From CAVTRI01 sp963737075 (GTDB lineage Bacteria; Actinomycetota; Acidimicrobiia; Acidimicrobiales; Palsa-688), in contig CAVTRI010000001.1 in assembly GCA_963737075.1 (NCBI GenBank), forward strand, positions 2,046,001 through 2,110,000: a DNA stretch of 64,000 nt, written 5' to 3'. Positions within the stretch are counted from its first letter, which is position 1; each line of letters begins with the position of its first letter. This document shows positions 24,095 through 32,266 of this stretch, piece by piece. The notes under the pieces were generated by a model. It was given only the letters and a program-made list of their open reading frames with translations. It made no database searches and was not told the DNA's origin. A program made the position numbers and the translations under genes.

Positions 24095-24776
24095 CTAGCC
24101 AGGGTCGACCGGCGCCCGCTGCGCGAGCTCCGCCCAGCGAAGGTCGACGATGCGGGCGAGCACGGCGAGCTGGCGGCGTTCCCGCGCCCGCCAGGGTCGG
24201 CCCCGGCGACCGAGCACGCACACCAGGGCGGCCGCTTCGAGCTCGGCCCAGGCGATGTCGTCGGGGCCGTCAGAATCCGGTAGCGGCGCCGTTGGTCGAC
24301 AGTGCGGCCGCGGTCCGGCTCCCGGCCACGAACGCCGCCAGCCAGGGGCCCGGCGGTGTGGCCCCGACGGTCCGTACCGGAGTAGAGCTGGCCAGGTCGA
24401 CAATCGCCGCCCAATCCGCCTCGAAGTCGATTCGGGCGTTGGCGGCCAGGTCGTCGAGCAGGGCGCGTGTCGTGTGTCGCGAGACCAGCGAGACCGCCGT
24501 TTCCAACGCATCGAGACGGGCGTCGGTCCCCCGGTCGGGTGCGGCCCGCACATCCTCGACGTCGACGCCGTCCACCTCGCCGACTTCTTGCACGAGGAGG
24601 CGGACCAGGTCGGCGTCGGGCAGCTCGACCACCAGCTCGTCGATGGCCCGCCCTCCTCCGCGCTCGAGGATGTCGATGCCGATCAGGTCGCCGCGGACGG
24701 CGCCGATGCGGCTCGCCACCGCGCCCAGGGCACCGGGCCGGTCAGGCACCCAGACGCGCACGACGAACGTAGGCAC
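24095..24776 (-). pseudogene. ACT-domain protein with apparent frameshift near its C-terminus
   Basis: The first 169 codons (24270-24776) hold an N-terminal ACT domain (PTFVVRVWVPDRPGALGAVASRIG...GIDILERGGGRAIDELVVEL), typical of actinobacterial amino-acid-binding regulatory proteins. The frame stops at 24270. The conserved C-terminal continuation is found at once in another frame (DDIAWAELEAAALVCVLGRRG...RARERRQLAVLARIVDLRW) and ends at 24095. A one-base shift at about 24,270-24,300 would join them into a protein of roughly 225 residues. The GTG at 24776 is preceded by TACCCT at 6 bases. This could be a true mutation or an assembly indel. Confidence 0.7.
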
Positions 24777-24847
24777 TCCCACAGGGTACGAGCAGCGCGT
24801 GAACCGCATGTTTCGTACCCGGGTCGCCTGTGAGAACCCCCCTGGTG

Positions 24848-25498
24848 TCAGGAGACCGCCGCCGGGTCGCGCCTGGCGTACGTCGGAAGGGGAGGTTGGC
24901 CCCCCAGGTCGCCGATGGCGGCCATGATCTCGTCGGTTACCTGCCGGAGCACGAGAGGCTCCGCGGCCTGGTCGGCCCTCCCTGCCCAGCGGTGCGGCTC
25001 GCCGATGCTGAGCTCGACCTTCTTACCGGGGCGCAGCCACGGGGAGCCGACGGGCTGCACGTCGAGCGTCCCCTCGACCCAGACCGGGACCACGGGCGCG
25101 CCGGTCTGCAATGCCAGGCGGGCGATGCCCGTGTGCCCCTTGTGGAGGCGGCCGTCGGGCGAGCGGGTGCCCTCCGGGTAGATCGCGATGGCGTGGCCGG
25201 CCTCGAGCACCTCCTTGGCGGAGGCGAGCGCCCGCTGCGATGCGCTGCCGCCTTCACGTTTGATAGGGATGACGCCGAGGCTTTGCAGCACCAGCGCGGT
25301 CAGGGGGTGATCGAAGTACTCGGCCTTTGCCAGGTACGTCACCCGCCGCGGGACCACGAGCGGGATGAAGATCGAATCGCAGAACGACACGTGGTTGGAA
25401 GCCACGATCACGGGGCCGCTGCGCGGTACGCGTTCTCGGCCTGAGACATGTACGCGAAACCCCAACCAGAGCAGGGGGGCCAGGCCAGCCTTGACCAC
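24848..25498 (-). CDS. 1-acyl-sn-glycerol-3-phosphate acyltransferase (PlsC family)
   Basis: 216 residues. It transfers an acyl chain to lysophosphatidic acid at the membrane to make phosphatidic acid. The catalytic NHVSFCDS (H-x4-D) is at about residue 35 and the substrate-binding YPEGTRSPDG at about residue 107, with conserved GVIPIKR and APVVPVWVEG segments. The GTG start is the only suitable one after an in-frame upstream stop. It is divergent from the esterase gene, with 46 bases between starts. Confidence 0.9.
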   Translation of the reverse strand: MVKAGLAPLLWLGFRVHVSGRERVPRSGPVIVASNHVSFCDSIFIPLVVPRRVTYLAKAEYFDHPLTALVLQSLGVIPIKREGGSASQRALASAKEVLEAGHAIAIYPEGTRSPDGRLHKGHTGIARLALQTGAPVVPVWVEGTLDVQPVGSPWLRPGKKVELSIGEPHRWAGRADQAAEPLVLRQVTDEIMAAIGDLGGQPPLPTYARRDPAAVS

Positions 25499-25544
25499 GT
25501 CGTACAGCGCGTGCCCGAGGTTATGCCTTGGCTACGATCCGGCG

Positions 25545-26480
25545 ATGCCCGTCACCCCAGCCCTCGACCCCGACATCGCCGAGTACCTGAAGCCGTTCGA
25601 GGACTTCCGGGTCGGGCCGGAAACCTTGGAGGCGTTGCGTTCTCAGCCGATCATGGAGCCGCCGCCGTTGTCCGACGCCGTCGAGCGCACCGATCACATC
25701 GTTCCCGGCCCCGAGGGCGCGCCGGAGGTGGTGGTCCGCGTGCACCGGCCTCGCGGCACGACCGGAGTGTTGCCCTGCGTGTACTCGATCCACGGCGGCG
25801 GGTATGTGATGGGCTCCTACACCATGGACGACGCCCGATTCGACTCGGGGTGCCCACAGTTGAGGTGTGTCGGGGTGTCGGTGGAGTACCGCCTGGCCCC
25901 GGAGACGCCGTATCCCGGTCCAGTGGAGGACTGTTACGCCGGGCTGGCATGGGTGCACGCCCACGCCAGGGAGCTGGGCGTCGACCCTGCACGCATCGGG
26001 ATCCTCGGGGCCAGCGCCGGCGGGGGTCTCGCCGCTGGCCTGGCCCTGCTGGTCCGAGACCGAGGCGAGCTGCCAGTGGCGTTCCAGCTACTGATTTATC
26101 CGATGCTCGACGACCGCCAAATCACCCCGTCGAGCCAGGTCGAGGCGCCGATATGGAACCCGGCGGCCAACGAGTTCGGGTGGCGTTCCTACCTCGGTCC
26201 GCTGTACGGGTCCGACGACGTCCCGCCCTATGCCGCCGCTGCTCGCGCGACCGCACTGGAGGGCTTGCCCCCGGGCTACGTCATGGTCGGCACGGTCGAC
26301 GGCTTTTACGACGAGGACGTCGATTACGCGCTGCGGCTCAACCGGGCCGGGGTGCCCACCGAGCTCCACGTGTACGCCGGCGCCCCGCATGGGTTCGACC
26401 TGATGATGCCCGAGGCGGCGGTCGCCAAGCGGGCCCGGCGGGCGACGATCGAATGGCTGGAGCGGCAACTGCACCCGTAG
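25545..26480 (+). CDS. Alpha/beta hydrolase, hormone-sensitive-lipase (family IV) esterase
   Basis: 311 residues. The oxyanion motif HGGGYVMGS, the nucleophile elbow GASAGGG (Ser), an Asp in VDGFYDEDVDYA and the catalytic His in APHGFDLM make up the HSL-family triad. It likely hydrolyses short or medium acyl esters in the cytoplasm. The ATG at 25545 has TACGAT 6 bases upstream, supporting leaderless transcription. It ends 8 bases before the end of the convergent aminotransferase gene. Confidence 0.92.
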   Translation: MPVTPALDPDIAEYLKPFEDFRVGPETLEALRSQPIMEPPPLSDAVERTDHIVPGPEGAPEVVVRVHRPRGTTGVLPCVYSIHGGGYVMGSYTMDDARFDSGCPQLRCVGVSVEYRLAPETPYPGPVEDCYAGLAWVHAHARELGVDPARIGILGASAGGGLAAGLALLVRDRGELPVAFQLLIYPMLDDRQITPSSQVEAPIWNPAANEFGWRSYLGPLYGSDDVPPYAAAARATALEGLPPGYVMVGTVDGFYDEDVDYALRLNRAGVPTELHVYAGAPHGFDLMMPEAAVAKRARRATIEWLERQLHP

Positions 26481-26488
26481 GTGGCTCC

Positions 26489-27664
26489 TCAGCCGAGCTT
26501 GGTCAGGGCCCGCCGCAGATTGCGCACTCCCTGCTGGATGCGCTGCTCATTCTCGATCAGCGCGAAGCGCACGAACCCCTCGCCTCCCTTGCCGAACCCC
26601 ACTCCCGGAGAACTGGCGACCTCCGCTTCGGTGACGAGAAACTTTGCGAACTCCAGCGACCCCATTTCGCGGTACGGCTCCGGGACCGGCGCCCACACGA
26701 ACATGGTCCCCCGCGGCTTGTCGACGTGCCAGCCGATCCGGTTGAGCCCGTCGCACAAGGCGTCCCGTCGGGACTGGTAGATGTCGTTGACCTGCTTGGG
26801 GTAGTCGGGCGCCTCGTTCATGGTGACGATGGCTGCGATCTGAATGGGCTGAAACGTCCCATAGTCCAGGTAACTCTTCAGCTTGGTGAGGGCCTGCACG
26901 ATCTCGGGGTTGCCGACCATGAACGCCACCCGCCATCCCGCCATCGAGAAGCTCTTGGTCATCGTGTACAGCTCCACCGCGACGTCCTTGGCGCCAGGCA
27001 CCTGCAGGACCGATGGCGGCTGGTAGCCGTCGAACGCGGTGTCCGAGTAAGCAAAGTCGTGCACGAGCACCACCTCGTGCTCGCGGGCGAAGTCGACCAG
27101 GCGCCGCATCCATGCCAGGTCCACGCACTCGGTCGTCGGGTTGTGCGGGAACGAAAACACGATCACCCGCGGCCGCGGCCACGTGGACTCCCAGCTCTCC
27201 ATCAGGTTGGCGAAGAAATCCTGGTCCGGTCCGAGCTGCACCTGCTGAACATCTGCCCCTGCGAACAACGGCGCGTAGATGTGGATCGGGTACGACGGCG
27301 TCGGAACCAGGGCGGTGTCACCCGGCCCGACCAGGGTCCACATCAAGTGTGAAAGGCCCTCTTTGGCCCCGATGGTGGTCACGACCTCGGTCTCCGGGTC
27401 GACCTCCACGCCGAAGCGGCGCAGGTACAGGTTGGCGACCGCCAATCGCAGCTTGGGGATGCCCCGCGACGACGAGTACCGGTGGTTGCGCGGGTTGCGG
27501 GCTGCCTCGGCGAGCTTCTCCACGGCCAGGTCGGGGCTGGGAATATCGGGGTTGCCAAAACCGAGGTCGATCACGTCCCCGCCGGCGTGGCGTGCCTCAT
27601 CCCGCAAGGTGTTGATGATGGCGAACACGTACGGCGGCAGGCCGTTGATCCGGCGGAACTCCAC
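26489..27664 (-). CDS. PLP-dependent class I aminotransferase, AlaC-like
   Basis: 391 residues of fold-type I. The pyridoxal lysine lies in TMTKSFSMAGWR, the Asn/Asp cofactor contacts in FSFPHNPTTECVD and VLVHDFAYSD, and the phosphate-binding Arg in MAGWRVAFMVGNP. The stretch LTKLKSYLDYGTFQPIQIAA resembles E. coli AlaC (glutamate-pyruvate transaminase). It probably interconverts alanine or a similar amino acid with 2-oxoglutarate/glutamate. The GTG start has a strong GAGGAGG 5 bases upstream. Confidence 0.9.
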   Translation of the reverse strand: MEFRRINGLPPYVFAIINTLRDEARHAGGDVIDLGFGNPDIPSPDLAVEKLAEAARNPRNHRYSSSRGIPKLRLAVANLYLRRFGVEVDPETEVVTTIGAKEGLSHLMWTLVGPGDTALVPTPSYPIHIYAPLFAGADVQQVQLGPDQDFFANLMESWESTWPRPRVIVFSFPHNPTTECVDLAWMRRLVDFAREHEVVLVHDFAYSDTAFDGYQPPSVLQVPGAKDVAVELYTMTKSFSMAGWRVAFMVGNPEIVQALTKLKSYLDYGTFQPIQIAAIVTMNEAPDYPKQVNDIYQSRRDALCDGLNRIGWHVDKPRGTMFVWAPVPEPYREMGSLEFAKFLVTEAEVASSPGVGFGKGGEGFVRFALIENEQRIQQGVRNLRRALTKLG

Positions 27665-27725
27665 GAAATCCTCCTCGGCAAATCAGCCCACCAGGCTACA
27701 GGCGGCGCCGCCGCCCGCCAGCGCG

Positions 27726-28675
27726 TTACCACCCGGCCGCCAGCAATGCCGCTCCGACCGCGCCGGCACGGGGCCCGAGCGTCGCCGCCACCACCTGCAA
27801 CCCCGATCGCAGAGTCTGCGCCTCGACAAGGTCGGCGAAACTGCGGCGTGTCGGCGCTATCAGCACCTCGCCGGCGTCCACGAGGCCCCCGCCGAGCACG
27901 ATGACTGACGGATCGAAAGCGTTGGCCAGGCCAGCCAGGCCGAGCGCCAGCCACCACGCGAAGCGGGCCATGATCTCGCAGGCGTCGGTGTCGCCGTCAG
28001 CGGCGGCAGCGGTGACGTGCTCGCCGCGCACGGCCTCGGGGTCACCGCCGGCCAGGTCCCGCACCCGGGGCGCCTGCCCCGCGATCGCGGCCTCCCGGCC
28101 GAGCGTGCCCAGCCCGTTGCCGGATGCAAACCGCTCCCAGCAGCCGCGCTTGCCGCACGGGCACAGCGGTCCATTCGGGTCGACGACCATGTGCCCGAAC
28201 TCCCCCGCGAACCGGTTCGCCCCCTCCTGCAGCCGCCCGCCGGACACGATTCCCCCGCCGATGCCCGTACCGAGCGTCACCATCAGCACGTCGTCGGCGC
28301 CGACTGCCGCTCCCCGCTGATGCTCGGCCCAGACCGCGGCGGTGGCGTCATTCCCGACCCAGGCAGGGACGCCGGGCCACATCTGCTCCAGCGCGGGAAG
28401 GAACGGGAACCCGACGAGGCCCGGACGATGCGGGGAAAAGCCGAGCCGGCCGCGCCCGTCGACCAGCCCCGGGATCCCGACGCCGACGGCTGCGGGGGGG
28501 AACCGTCTGGGAGCAAGGACGCGACCGCATCCCGGATGCCCCCAACGGCCGCACGGGCGCTTGCCGGCGCGGGCAGGCGGACCTCGCCACGCACGCCCGG
28601 GCGATCGTTCCCGGTGATCCGGACGGCCAGCAGCTTGGTGCCGCCGATGTCGACGCCGATCGCGTCGCCACTCAT
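27726..28675 (-). pseudogene. ROK-family glucokinase-like sugar kinase, apparent frameshift in a C7 tract
   Basis: The N-terminal ATP-binding motif DAIGVDIGGTKLLAVRI is read from the ATG at 28675. The remainder (VGVGIPGLVDGRG, VTLGTGIGGGIV, and the ROK zinc signature CPCGKRGCWE) lies in a different frame. The two meet at a homopolymer of seven C on the coding strand (28494-28500). One additional C restores a continuous protein of about 316 residues that should phosphorylate glucose or a related hexose. As written it is broken: a phase-like indel, a mutation or a sequencing error. A pair of palindromes covers its start codon. Confidence 0.8.
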
Positions 28676-28705
28676 TGGTGCACCATTCCAGAGATGGTGC
28701 ACCAA
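28675..28705. promoter_or_regulatory. Paired palindromes at the ROK kinase start (candidate operator or hairpin)
   Basis: Two copies of the 10-bp palindrome TGGTGCACCA (28676-28685 and 28695-28704) lie 19 bp apart, about two helical turns. They also form a perfect 12-bp inverted repeat around a 7-base loop. The left copy touches the ATG of the kinase. The layout suits a dimeric repressor binding cooperatively, or an mRNA hairpin at the start codon. Confidence 0.5.
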
Positions 28706-28736
28706 TCTGTGCTGGTCCATTCGCTCCCAAGGTCGC

Positions 28737-28935
28737 TCATCGCTCAGCCAGCCGGTGGCAGGCGATGGCCGCCGCCGTGGCGACGTTGAGCGAATCGACG
28801 CCCGCGGCGAGGGGGATCCGGACCCGCCGGTCGGCGCACGCCAATGCCGCGTCGCTCAAGCCGGAGCCTTCGGCGCCGAGCAGCGTCGCCACGTTGTGGC
28901 CGGCGAGCGCGGTGGCGGCGATCACACTGCGCGGC
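28737..28935 (-). pseudogene. TrmH/SpoU RNA methyltransferase, C-terminal fragment only
   Basis: About 65 codons encode the last part of a SPOUT methyltransferase, including the knot motifs TLLGAEGSGLSDAALA and RIPLAAGVDSLNVATAAAIACH that bind S-adenosylmethionine. The first two thirds of the enzyme are missing, replaced upstream by the intact glutathione peroxidase gene that ends 6 bases away. A GTG at 28926 could start a 62-residue peptide, but it lacks the rest of the fold. Confidence 0.75.
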
Positions 28936-28941
28936 GCCAGA

Positions 28942-29433
28942 TCAGGCTGGCAGGGAGCCTTCGATGGCGCTGACGACCTCGGAGGCTTCGGGTTCGGTAC
29001 GGGGCCTGAACCGGGCGACGACCTCACCGGCCGGGGAAACCAGGAACTTCTCGAAGTTCCATTGAATGTCGCCTGCGTCGCCGCCGGCGTCGGGGTGCTC
29101 CGTGAGCCGCCGGTACAACGGGTGGCGGGCTTGCCCGTTGACGTCAACTTTCTCCGATATTGGAAACGTCACGCCGTAGGTGGTGGAGCAGAACGTCTGG
29201 ATCTCCTCGGACGTCCCCGGCTCCTGCCCGGCGAACTGGTTGCAGGGCACGCCGAGCACCGTGAACCCGCGGTCCTGATAGCGCTTCTGCAAGTGCTCGA
29301 GGCCTTCGTACTGGGGCGTGAGACCGCACTTGGAGGCCACGTTGACAACCAGCACCGTGGAGCCGGCCAGGTCTTCCAACGGAAGCGGTGTGCCGTCGAG
29401 CGCGTTGATGGAGATGCCGTCGTAGATGGACAT
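28942..29433 (-). CDS. Glutathione peroxidase-family thiol peroxidase
   Basis: 163 residues. The active-site tetrad residues are visible: Cys in NVASKCGLTPQ (about residue 36), Gln in NQFAGQEPG, and Trp-Asn in WNFEKFL. Bacterial Cys-type GPx enzymes normally reduce hydroperoxides using thioredoxin. TAACGT (29440-29445) stands 6 bases before the ATG and overlaps the stop codon of the upstream glycosyltransferase, so the gene can have its own leaderless promoter. Confidence 0.92.
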   Translation of the reverse strand: MSIYDGISINALDGTPLPLEDLAGSTVLVVNVASKCGLTPQYEGLEHLQKRYQDRGFTVLGVPCNQFAGQEPGTSEEIQTFCSTTYGVTFPISEKVDVNGQARHPLYRRLTEHPDAGGDAGDIQWNFEKFLVSPAGEVVARFRPRTEPEASEVVSAIEGSLPA

Positions 29434-29442
29434 GCCGGAACG

Positions 29443-31143
29443 TTAGTGCGGAGCGGCGGTCTCGCTGCCTTCCACGCGTGCCTTGAGCTCGCGTAGCGCG
29501 GTGCCCATGATCCGCCCTTCGGCGCGGCGCTTGACGAACCCCGGCAGCGGCACTTTCAACTCCACCGTCAGCGTGTAACTGATCTCGGTGGCGTCATCGC
29601 CGTCTGGCACGAGCACGTATGCCCCTTCGAGGCGCCGGGTCAGGTCGCCGTCGACCTGCACCCAGCTCAGCTGGTCCGGGGCGGCGCTGTAGTCGTAACG
29701 AAGGGTGTAGGACGTGCTCCTCCCGAATGCCGCCGCCCGGTAGGTGACCAGGATCGCACGGCCCTCGACGTCGCGTTCGTCGATCGACACCGCCTTGATG
29801 TCGGCCGCCCAGTCCGGATAGTGCTCGAACTCGGTGAGCACGTCGAAGCACTGCTGGCGCGTCCCGCGGATCACCATCCGTTCGGAGACTCGTTCCTCCA
29901 CGTGCGGGCCCTTTCTCGCGTCACTCCGCCCTCCGGCACGGTACTCCGCCGCGGGTGTTCGGGACATGGCGCGTTGTCCGATCGCGCCTGCCGGCATAGG
30001 GCCGGGCTGCGCCTCGCCGAGGCCTTCGAGCGCCAGTCGCAGGCGCGTGGCCAGCCGGTCGTAGTCGAACTCCTCTTCGACCCGCCGGCGGGCGGCGAGT
30101 CCCAGTTTGCGCGCCAGGCCGTCGCCGCCCAGCAGGCGGTCCAGGGCATCGGCCACCTCTCTTGCGTCATCGGGGTCGCTGACGACGACCCCGGTCTCGC
30201 CGTCAGCCACGGCCTCCGCGGCGCCGCCGCTGTCGCCCGCCACCGACGGCACCCCGGCCGCCGCCGCCTCGAGGAACACGATGCCGAACCCTTCCTGCTC
30301 CAGCCCTCCCCACCGGGTGCGGCAGCACAGAGCGAAGACATCTGCGCAGCCGTACAGGGCAGGGAGGTCGTCGTCGGGGACGCGGCCGAGCAGTCGAACG
30401 GGTGCCCCCAGGGATTCGATCCGCCGTTCCAAGCGCCAGCGGTCTCGGCCCGTCCCGGCGATCGCCACGGTGAGATCCGAATGCTGCCTGCGCAACCGGG
30501 CGGCGGCATCGACCAGCGTGTCCATGCCCTTGCGCGGGACCAGGCGGCTGACGCTGAGCACCAGCGGACCTTCCGCCGGTAGCCGCAGCCGGGCGCGGGT
30601 GGCGGCCCGGTCGATCCGGGCGACCGGGGCGAAACGTTCGGTGTCGACGCCGGGGGGAACCTGGACCACCGGTGGCAGGCGGTCATGCGCGGCGAGCGCT
30701 CTGCGGGCCTCGGCCTCGGGATAGCGGCCACCGGCGATCAAAAGGGCAGCGTGCCGCAGCACATGACGCAACGCTTGTCGGGTGACCGGAAGCCGGCCCG
30801 GGACGGTGACCTCCGCCCCGTGTAACACCACGGCGTACGGCACCTGCAACTGTGGCCCGATGAGCCCGAGCGGCACCGCGGGGTCGAGCACCACGACCTG
30901 CGCACCTATCTCGGCGGCGAGGGCGTTGACCCGACGAACGAGCCACGGCTGAGGGAGCAGCACGGACTCGCGGGAGCGGATCAGCCGGAACGCCTGGGCG
31001 GCGTCGAACGCGGCCGCTCCTGCGTGAGGGGTCGTCAGCACGGTGACGTCTTCTGGCGGCAGGCGCCGCCACAGCTCCCAGAGGTAGGACTGGATCCCGC
31101 CCACCTTCGGTGGGAAGTCATTGGTGACGAGGAGGTGGCGCAC
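29443..31143 (-). CDS. Family 4 glycosyltransferase fused to a SRPBCC (START-like) domain
   Basis: 566 residues. Residues 1 to about 385 form a GT-B glycosyltransferase resembling mannosyltransferase PimB: DFPPKVGGIQSYLWEL, VLSVSRLVPRKGMDTLVDA and EQEGFGIVFLEAAAAGVPSVAG (the donor-binding E-x7-E). After a linker of about 35 residues comes a SRPBCC lipid-binding-like domain (FDVLTEFEHYPDWAADIKAVSI, LRYDYSAAPDQLSW). These modules are usually separate neighbouring genes, so loss of a stop may have fused them. A GTG at 29901 with AAAGGG upstream could still start the second domain alone. The gene starts 4 bases after the queG stop. Confidence 0.83.
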   Translation of the reverse strand: MRHLLVTNDFPPKVGGIQSYLWELWRRLPPEDVTVLTTPHAGAAAFDAAQAFRLIRSRESVLLPQPWLVRRVNALAAEIGAQVVVLDPAVPLGLIGPQLQVPYAVVLHGAEVTVPGRLPVTRQALRHVLRHAALLIAGGRYPEAEARRALAAHDRLPPVVQVPPGVDTERFAPVARIDRAATRARLRLPAEGPLVLSVSRLVPRKGMDTLVDAAARLRRQHSDLTVAIAGTGRDRWRLERRIESLGAPVRLLGRVPDDDLPALYGCADVFALCCRTRWGGLEQEGFGIVFLEAAAAGVPSVAGDSGGAAEAVADGETGVVVSDPDDAREVADALDRLLGGDGLARKLGLAARRRVEEEFDYDRLATRLRLALEGLGEAQPGPMPAGAIGQRAMSRTPAAEYRAGGRSDARKGPHVEERVSERMVIRGTRQQCFDVLTEFEHYPDWAADIKAVSIDERDVEGRAILVTYRAAAFGRSTSYTLRYDYSAAPDQLSWVQVDGDLTRRLEGAYVLVPDGDDATEISYTLTVELKVPLPGFVKRRAEGRIMGTALRELKARVEGSETAAPH

Positions 31144-31147
31144 GGCC

Positions 31148-32266
31148 TTAGATCTCTATCCCGAACCGGGCCATTTCTGCGTGGACTTCAGGTGCCGGGT
31201 CGTCCTCCCTCCCCGCGAGGAGGTCGGTGTGGCCGAGCCGCCCTGCCGCCCACACCGCGTGCGCCCGCACCAGACCGTCGGGGTGATCGAGCGCCCGGGC
31301 CACCGCGTCACGGGCCCGGGAGTCGGCGGGGTCCGCGGTGTTGGCCAGCACCAGCAGCGCGTTGCGGCGTAGATAGCGCGGCTGGCGGGCGGGGATATAC
31401 CAGCGCCCCCACCTGGTGAGGAGCTCGTCGTCGGTCGCGCCGAGCAGTTCGAGGACGTCGACGACCGCCTCCGCGTCCGCCTCCGCCGCCGGCGGCGGGT
31501 CGCCCCGGGCGGCTCGCACGTTGATGGGGCAGACCTCCTGGCAGTCGTCGCAGCCGTACAGCCGGTCCCCGAGTGCCTCGCGGTATTCGACGGGAAACAC
31601 CCCGGGCGCCTGGACCAGCCACGCGAGGCAACGGCGGGCGTCGAGCATGCCAGGCGCGACGAGGGCGCCGGTCGGACAGGCCGGGAGGCAGCGGCGGCAG
31701 TGCCCGCAGCCATCAGGGACCGGGCTGTCGGAGGGGGGAAGCGGAGCGTTCGTGACAACCGAGCCGAGGACGAACCACGACCCGGCACCCGGCAGCAGCA
31801 GCGTGGTGTTGCGCCCGTACCAACCGAGCCCCGCCCGGTAGGCCGCCGCCCGGTCGACAAGGGCGTTGTCGTCGGCCAGGACGCGGGCGTGCCACCCGTC
31901 GGCTTGCAAGCGTTCGGCCACCTGCGCGAGGGAGGCCCGAAGCGGCGCGTAGTGGTCCACCCACGAGTAACGGGCCACCCGCCCCGTGGGGATTGGTGGC
32001 TCCTCTTCGGGCGCGGCCCGCACATAACGGCGGGCACCCACCACCAGGGCCTGCGCGCCCGGCAGCGCCCGCCGGGGGTCGGTCGAGCGGGCCGGGTTGC
32101 GGTAGGTGAACGCCATCCCGGCCGCCAGGCCGGCCTCCTTGCGGGATTCCAGATCGCGGCGGGTGTCGTCAAAGGGCTCCGCGGTGGCGATCCCCACGGC
32201 GTCCAGCCCTGCCGCGCGGCCGAGCTGGCACACCTCGGTGGCCAATGCGCGGAGGGCGGCAGTCAT
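31148..32266 (-). CDS. queG: Epoxyqueuosine reductase
   Basis: 372 residues. It uses cobalamin and two [4Fe-4S] clusters to reduce epoxyqueuosine to queuosine in tRNA. Cluster ligands lie in CGHCRRCLPACPTGA and CDDCQEVCP, the catalytic Asp lies in DNALVDRAAAYRAGLGWYG, and a HEAT-like repeat forms the C-terminus (RRNALLVLANTADP...HAVWAAGRLG). The ATG overlaps the end of the NYN gene by 4 bases, so NYN-queG-glycosyltransferase form one transcription unit. It is a second B12-using enzyme in the window besides NrdJ. Confidence 0.93.
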   Translation of the reverse strand: MTAALRALATEVCQLGRAAGLDAVGIATAEPFDDTRRDLESRKEAGLAAGMAFTYRNPARSTDPRRALPGAQALVVGARRYVRAAPEEEPPIPTGRVARYSWVDHYAPLRASLAQVAERLQADGWHARVLADDNALVDRAAAYRAGLGWYGRNTTLLLPGAGSWFVLGSVVTNAPLPPSDSPVPDGCGHCRRCLPACPTGALVAPGMLDARRCLAWLVQAPGVFPVEYREALGDRLYGCDDCQEVCPINVRAARGDPPPAAEADAEAVVDVLELLGATDDELLTRWGRWYIPARQPRYLRRNALLVLANTADPADSRARDAVARALDHPDGLVRAHAVWAAGRLGHTDLLAGREDDPAPEVHAEMARFGIEI

